Positions 60,126 through 64,000 of a stretch of DNA of 64,000 nucleotides are shown piece by piece. The stretch is from Terricaulis silvestris (GTDB lineage Bacteria; Pseudomonadota; Alphaproteobacteria; Caulobacterales; Aquidulcibacteraceae). Position 1 is the first letter of the stretch. Each line of letters opens with the position of its first letter. A model generated the notes under the pieces. The model had not been told where the DNA came from and did no database searches. It saw nothing but the letters and a program-made list of their open reading frames with translations. The stretch lies in the NCBI RefSeq assembly GCF_009792355.1, contig NZ_CP047045.1, forward strand, positions 2,878,501 through 2,942,500. The letters are read 5' to 3'. A program made the translations under genes and the position numbers.

Positions 60126-60914
60126 ATGACAGCGCTCCCCAGGCCACAGGACTTATTCTCACTCGCCGGGAAAGTCGCCGTCGTCACCGGCGCCGGATCA
60201 GGCATCGGCGCTAGCATTGCCGCACATTTCGCCGGCGCCGGCGCGCATGTGATCTGCGTCGGCCGCGATCTCTCGAAGCTGGAAACTCAGGTCGCTCTCA
60301 TCAGAGATGGCGGCGGGCGCGCCGACGCAGTTTCGCTCGACGTGTCGCGTGATGCCGATGTCGATAACGCCTTCTCTGAAATCGCCGGCCGTTGGGGCGG
60401 CCTTCAGGTGCTGGTCAACAACGCCGCCATCATGGCCAAGCACGACTTTCTCACTACGACCGCCGACGATTGGGACGCCCTTCAAGCGACCAATACGCGC
60501 GGCGCCTTTCTGTGTACGCGAGAGGCCGTCAAGATCATGCGATCTGCCGGCGGCAGCATCGTCAACATTGCCTCAGTCGCCGCCATTCACGCTTCGGTGT
60601 TCGGCAATGCGCCGTATGGCGCGTCCAAGGCCGGCCTTCTGGCGCTGACACGATCGGTCGCCGTGGAGTTCGCGAGCGCGGGTATACGCTGCAACGCCGT
60701 CCTACCCGGCGCTATCGCCACCGAGGGCGGCCGCGAGGCGGCGAAAGCCACTTACCCTCCCCAGGGGCCGTTCGCACAGAAAGACCGCATCCTGCTCGGT
60801 CGCATCGGCGCACCGGATGACATCGCCGCCGCTGCGCTCTATCTCGCCAGCGAGGCTTCGAGTTACGTCACTGGCCAAACGCTGATCATCGACGGCGGCT
60901 TGATGGTCAGCTGA
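60126..60914 (+). CDS. short-chain dehydrogenase/reductase
   Basis: A 262-residue canonical [13 protein letters not shown] at 21-30, NNA at 98-100, Ser150, Tyr164/Lys168 (YGASK), and [18 protein letters not shown]. It begins on the base after the thiolase-like stop codon. It may oxidise the hydroxyacyl-CoA consumed or produced by the thiolase-fold protein. The [22 protein letters not shown] loop near residue 198 is longer than average. Confidence 0.9.
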   Translation: MTALPRPQDLFSLAGKVAVVTGAGSGIGASIAAHFAGAGAHVICVGRDLSKLETQVALIRDGGGRADAVSLDVSRDADVDNAFSEIAGRWGGLQVLVNNAAIMAKHDFLTTTADDWDALQATNTRGAFLCTREAVKIMRSAGGSIVNIASVAAIHASVFGNAPYGASKAGLLALTRSVAVEFASAGIRCNAVLPGAIATEGGREAAKATYPPQGPFAQKDRILLGRIGAPDDIAAAALYLASEASSYVTGQTLIIDGGLMVS

Positions 60915-60927
60915 GAGGGCATCCCAA

Positions 60928-62565
60928 GTGACGAGCGCCGTCGAGCAGTTGCAATCGGGCTTTGACTCCTGGCGCGCCACGACGCTGAAGCCGCTGCGCT
61001 TTCCCGTGTTCCGCGCGCTGTGGCTCGCGACCATGGCGGCGTATTTCGGCGCGGTGATTCAGACCGTCGGCGCCGCGTGGCACATGACAAGCATGGGCGT
61101 CTCCGCAGACTGGGTCGCTTATGTGCAGGCCGCCTCCTTGTTACCTACAGTGTTGCTCGCATTGCCCGCCGGCGCCTTGGCCGACACCGGCGATCGCCGC
61201 GTGCTCATGCTGATTGCGCAGATCTTCGGCGCGGCCGCGTCTGTTCTCCTCGTGGCGACTGCGCTCTTCAGTGCGATCGGCCCCGTCGTTCTGCTCGTCT
61301 TCACGCTGCTGATCGGCTGCGCCGCCGCGCTAGCGCAGCCTGCATGGCAAGCGGCGGTGGGAGATTTGGTGGAGCGGGATGATCTTCCCGCCGCCATCGG
61401 CCTCAACGCCCTTGCCTTCAACGCCGCACGCAGCCTCGGGCCCGCCATCGGGGGCGCCATCGTGGCTCTGGTCGGCGCTGTCGGCGCGTTCGCCGTCAAC
61501 GCATTCTCCTACCTCGCCCTGATCGGCGTCTTGGCCGGCTGGAAGGCGCCCAAGCCGGCCGACACTTTGCCGCCAGAGCCCATTGGCCGAGCGATCATGT
61601 CGGGCATCCGCTATGCACTGCTCTCGCCGGCGCTGCTGTCGCTGTTTGCGCGAGGAGCCTTGTTTGGGCTGTGCGCAAGCAGCGTGCTTGCTCTCCTGCC
61701 GCTTGTCGCGCGCGACAAGCTCGACGGCGGACCCCTCACTTACGGCGTGCTCCTCGGCGGCTTCGGACTTGGTTCGATGGCGGCGGCTCTGTTTACCGCC
61801 AGGACGCGTCAGTGGATGAGTTCGCAGCGTCTGGTTGGCGCGTGCACGCTCGCCTACGGTGTAATGGCCATATTCCTGACGCTGAGCCCTTTCGTGGCTC
61901 TTTCTATGGCGATACTGGCTGTCGCGGGCGCCGCCTGGATTCTCGCACTGGCGACGATCAGCACTTGCGTTCAGATGTCGTGCCCACGTTGGGTCGTTGG
62001 CCGCTGCGTGGCGATGGGCCAGGTGGCCACGCTCGGCGGGCTCACCGCCGGCGCCATTGTGTGGGGGACGATCGCAACGCACGCGGATCTGGAGCCTGCG
62101 CTGATCGCTTCCGGCCTCGCGCTGCTCGCCACGTTGCTGCTCGCAGGTGCGCTGCCCATACCCAACACCGACGCCCTGGATTGGAGCGTCGGCGCCCCCT
62201 ACCCAATTGCCCGCCCCGGCGTGACCATCGACCCACGCTCCGGCCCGATCATTGTGACGATCGAGTACCGCATCGCTCGCGACAGCGCCGACGCCTTCCT
62301 GCGAGCCATCCACGAGGTAGGCCGGATCCGGCAGCGCGACGGCGCGCGCCGTTGGAGCATCGCGCAAGACCTCGATGACCCGGAAATCTGGCGAGAGCGC
62401 TATCAGAGCCCGACCTGGACCGAGCATTTGCGGCGCGTCAGCCGCGTCACCGCCGCCGACCAAGCCCTACGTGAGAGCGTTCTGCAGTTTCACGAAGGTC
62501 CGCCTCCGGCGATTAAGCGCATGCTCGAACGGCCACCCGGGGCAACGCCCATCGCCGAACAATGA
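60928..62565 (+). CDS. MFS transporter (MFS_3/EntS-like) with C-terminal domain
   Basis: A 545-residue protein. The first 410 residues are an MFS permease of the EntS/MFS_3 type (FPVFRALWLATMAAYFGAVIQTVGAAWHMTSM; LPAGALADTGDRR; AWQAAVGDLVERDDLPAAIGLNALAFNAARSLGPAIGG). After the last membrane segment about 125 cytoplasmic residues follow (TIEYRIARDSADAFLRAIHEVGRIRQRDGARRWSIAQDL), with the strand-helix pattern of a small ferredoxin-like domain. Such exporters remove lipophilic compounds or siderophores. GTG start at 60928, 13 bp after the SDR stop. Confidence 0.88.
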   Translation: MTSAVEQLQSGFDSWRATTLKPLRFPVFRALWLATMAAYFGAVIQTVGAAWHMTSMGVSADWVAYVQAASLLPTVLLALPAGALADTGDRRVLMLIAQIFGAAASVLLVATALFSAIGPVVLLVFTLLIGCAAALAQPAWQAAVGDLVERDDLPAAIGLNALAFNAARSLGPAIGGAIVALVGAVGAFAVNAFSYLALIGVLAGWKAPKPADTLPPEPIGRAIMSGIRYALLSPALLSLFARGALFGLCASSVLALLPLVARDKLDGGPLTYGVLLGGFGLGSMAAALFTARTRQWMSSQRLVGACTLAYGVMAIFLTLSPFVALSMAILAVAGAAWILALATISTCVQMSCPRWVVGRCVAMGQVATLGGLTAGAIVWGTIATHADLEPALIASGLALLATLLLAGALPIPNTDALDWSVGAPYPIARPGVTIDPRSGPIIVTIEYRIARDSADAFLRAIHEVGRIRQRDGARRWSIAQDLDDPEIWRERYQSPTWTEHLRRVSRVTAADQALRESVLQFHEGPPPAIKRMLERPPGATPIAEQ

Positions 62566-62615
62566 TCGAGATGCCGATGTTTCCGCGGACCGATAGTGTT
62601 TGGCGGGGATTGTGG

Positions 62616-62644
62616 TTCGAGTGGCCGCCCAAACAGGCTAAAAT
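62616..62644 (+). promoter_or_regulatory. possible promoter for ligase gene
   Basis: TAAAAT (62639-62644) 43 bp before the ATG at 62687 resembles a -10 box in otherwise GC-rich DNA; TTCGAG (62616-62621) at 17 bp spacing is a poor -35. Weak evidence only. Confidence 0.25.
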
Positions 62645-62686
62645 GCGTTTGGGTGCGCTGAGCGCCCCCAATGCAGCAGGTGTGGC

Positions 62687-64000
62687 ATGAGCGGTGGGTT
62701 GCACGAACATACGTTGCCGAGCGTGCTCGAAGAGCTCTCCCGCGCGCGCGCAAATCACACCGCCTATATCGATGGCGCGGCGCGCATCACCTACAGCGAG
62801 GCGCTTGAGCGCGCACATCGCCTCGCCAACGCTTGGCGAAAACTGGGTGTCGGCCCGGGCGATCGCGTGCTGTGGCTGGCCCAGAATTCCTACCGCATTG
62901 TCGAAGGCGTCTGTGCGGCGTCGCTGATTGGGGCGATGTTCTGCCCGGCCAACTGGCGCCAGACCGCCGAAGAGATGGCGTTCGTCATCGACGACTTCTC
63001 ACCCAAGGTCGTGATCTGGCAGGACGAGGAGATCGGCGAAGCCGTGCGCGGCGCGCGCGGAATCGCAAGGCGGAGCGGCGCGACTTGGATCCAACATGAC
63101 GGGCCCGACGAGTACGAAGCCCTCCTGACCAGCGCCGACGCTTCACGCGTCGAACGCGCCATCGATGCCGCAGGCCCCACGCTCGTCGTTTACACAGCAG
63201 CCTTCGCCGGCGTCCCGAACGGCGCGATGCTCAGTCAACGCGCCATCCTCACGCAGAGCCTCGTCGTCCAGTTCGTTCAGCATCTGACGCCGGGCTCGGT
63301 GTTCTTGAACTCCGGCCCGATGTTTCACGTCGGTACGCTGATGACGACATTCGCGGTGTTCACGCAGGGCGGAACCAACGTGTTCGTGCGCCGCACCGAC
63401 GCCGAGCAGCTTTGCCAAGTCATCCATCAGGAGCGCTGCACCTTCGCGTTCCTGATGATGAAGGTCTGCGAGGACATCGTGCGCCTGAACAAGGACGGCC
63501 GTTACGACTTAAAATGCCTCACCTCGCCCGCCTTCTTTCCGGAATGGGACGCGATGGTGACGATCAATCCGCGTGACACGCGCAACACCGCCTACGGCTA
63601 CGGCCAGACCGAAGTGAACGGCCTCGTCACCTGGACGTTCTACGGCGCGCCCGGAGACAAAGGCGTGAGCGGCCGAAGCGCGCCGGGCACGCAGGTCCGC
63701 ATTTTCGATCCGGACGACAAGGAGGTCACGGACGGCCAAGTCGGCGAGATCGTCGTGCGCGGTCCGACGGTGATGTGCGGCTACTGGAACCGCGACGAAC
63801 TCAACGCCGAGCGCCAGCGCAACGGCTGGCACCACACCAACGATCTGGGACGCCGCGAGACCGACGGCTCACTCTCCTTCGTCGGCCCCAAGACGCAGAT
63901 GATCAAATCCGGCGCTGAAAACATCTATCCGGCTGAAGTGGAGGGCTGCCTGCGCCGCCACGCCGCCGTGGCCGACGCCGCCATCATCGGCATCCCCGAT
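62687..64000 (+). CDS. acyl-CoA ligase-like protein with degenerate P-loop, C-terminus cut by window edge
   Basis: At least 438 residues of an AMP-binding (FadD-like) protein: N-terminal domain with AYIDGAARITYSEALERAHRLANAWRKLGVGPGDRVLWLAQNSYR, NSGPMFHVGTLMTTF near 206, A5 motif AYGYGQTEVNG near 303, GRSAPGTQVRIFDPDDKEV, the GEIVVRGPTVMCGYW block, HTNDLGRRETDG, then KSGAENIYPAEVE near 420. The P-loop SGTTGxPKG is replaced by TAAFAGVPNGA at 170-180, losing the Ser/Thr-rich turn and the Lys. The rest is so well kept that it is probably functional with altered phosphate binding, or acts on pre-activated substrates. It runs past base 64000 in frame. Confidence 0.87.
   Translation, partial: MSGGLHEHTLPSVLEELSRARANHTAYIDGAARITYSEALERAHRLANAWRKLGVGPGDRVLWLAQNSYRIVEGVCAASLIGAMFCPANWRQTAEEMAFVIDDFSPKVVIWQDEEIGEAVRGARGIARRSGATWIQHDGPDEYEALLTSADASRVERAIDAAGPTLVVYTAAFAGVPNGAMLSQRAILTQSLVVQFVQHLTPGSVFLNSGPMFHVGTLMTTFAVFTQGGTNVFVRRTDAEQLCQVIHQERCTFAFLMMKVCEDIVRLNKDGRYDLKCLTSPAFFPEWDAMVTINPRDTRNTAYGYGQTEVNGLVTWTFYGAPGDKGVSGRSAPGTQVRIFDPDDKEVTDGQVGEIVVRGPTVMCGYWNRDELNAERQRNGWHHTNDLGRRETDGSLSFVGPKTQMIKSGAENIYPAEVEGCLRRHAAVADAAIIGIPD

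Noticed and set aside
318-64000. A complete known steroid (kstR/ipd) catabolic cluster
   Set aside because: FadD3-like, crotonase, thiolase and DUF35 genes are suggestive, but no KshA, Hsa, IpdA/IpdB or KstR homologue is visible, so I do not assign the pathway.
1-64000. CRISPR arrays, transposases, integrases, tRNA or rRNA genes
   Set aside because: No regularly spaced repeats, no recombinase motifs and no cloverleaf or rRNA-like sequence noticed on either strand, though weak tRNA-like folds were not computed.

Overview
The window is GC-rich (roughly low to mid 60s percent by eye, not calculated), densely coded, and carries no rRNA, tRNA, phage, insertion sequence or CRISPR that I can see. 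Fused CysN/CysC, a SusC-independent TonB receptor, many SDR, crotonase and acyl-CoA ligase genes, and frequent ATGA start/stop overlaps suggest an alphaproteobacterium. Relatives of Caulobacterales/Hyphomonadaceae or Sphingomonadales are plausible, but no marker gene settles this. Nearly every gene looks catabolic, so I read the window as a large degradation island for hydrophobic, probably cyclic or branched, carboxylic or terpenoid/steroid-like compounds. The substrate itself cannot be read from the sequence.

Left part (1-16940): an MFS transporter cut by the window edge, a FadD-type ligase convergent with a crotonase, an oxidation set (Old Yellow Enzyme, GMC oxidoreductase, aldehyde dehydrogenase) with a MarR regulator, then a tight operon cysQ-cysD-cysNC-sulfotransferase-DUF1254 (8239-14562). 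This operon makes PAPS, can use it and clears the PAP by-product. An epoxide hydrolase and a DUF1214 protein face it on the other strand.

Middle (17096-42872): a three-gene SDR operon; a long minus-strand series with a TonB receptor, a sulfatase, three SDR-fold proteins (one degenerate), a ferritin-like protein and a second sulfotransferase; a plus-strand module (PaaK-like ligase, unknown protein, APH-type kinase, acyl-CoA dehydrogenase, two SDRs) resembling the lva pathway for 4-hydroxyacyl-CoAs; two MFS transporters; an IclR regulator; and an amidohydrolase-sulfotransferase-DUF1214 operon.

Right part (43032-64000): a beta-oxidation-like minus operon (crotonase, DUF35, thiolase, hotdog thioesterase, SDR) divergent from a CaiB/crotonase/acyl-CoA dehydrogenase/crotonase/SnoaL operon; a GlxA-type regulator; a LuxE-LuxC-like acid reductase pair followed by a TauD dioxygenase; a GntR regulator next to an AT-rich palindrome and an amidohydrolase/thiolase-like/SDR/MFS operon; and a partial acyl-CoA ligase with a degenerate P-loop.

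The most interesting theme is chemistry that installs leaving groups: three sulfotransferases with dedicated PAPS supply, two of them followed directly by DUF1254/DUF1214 proteins, together with a sulfatase, a TauD enzyme and an lva-like kinase/dehydrogenase pair. A second theme is enzyme-fold proteins that lack their catalytic residues: SDRs, crotonases, a thiolase and a ligase. All functional statements rest on reading motifs by eye; no database search was possible.
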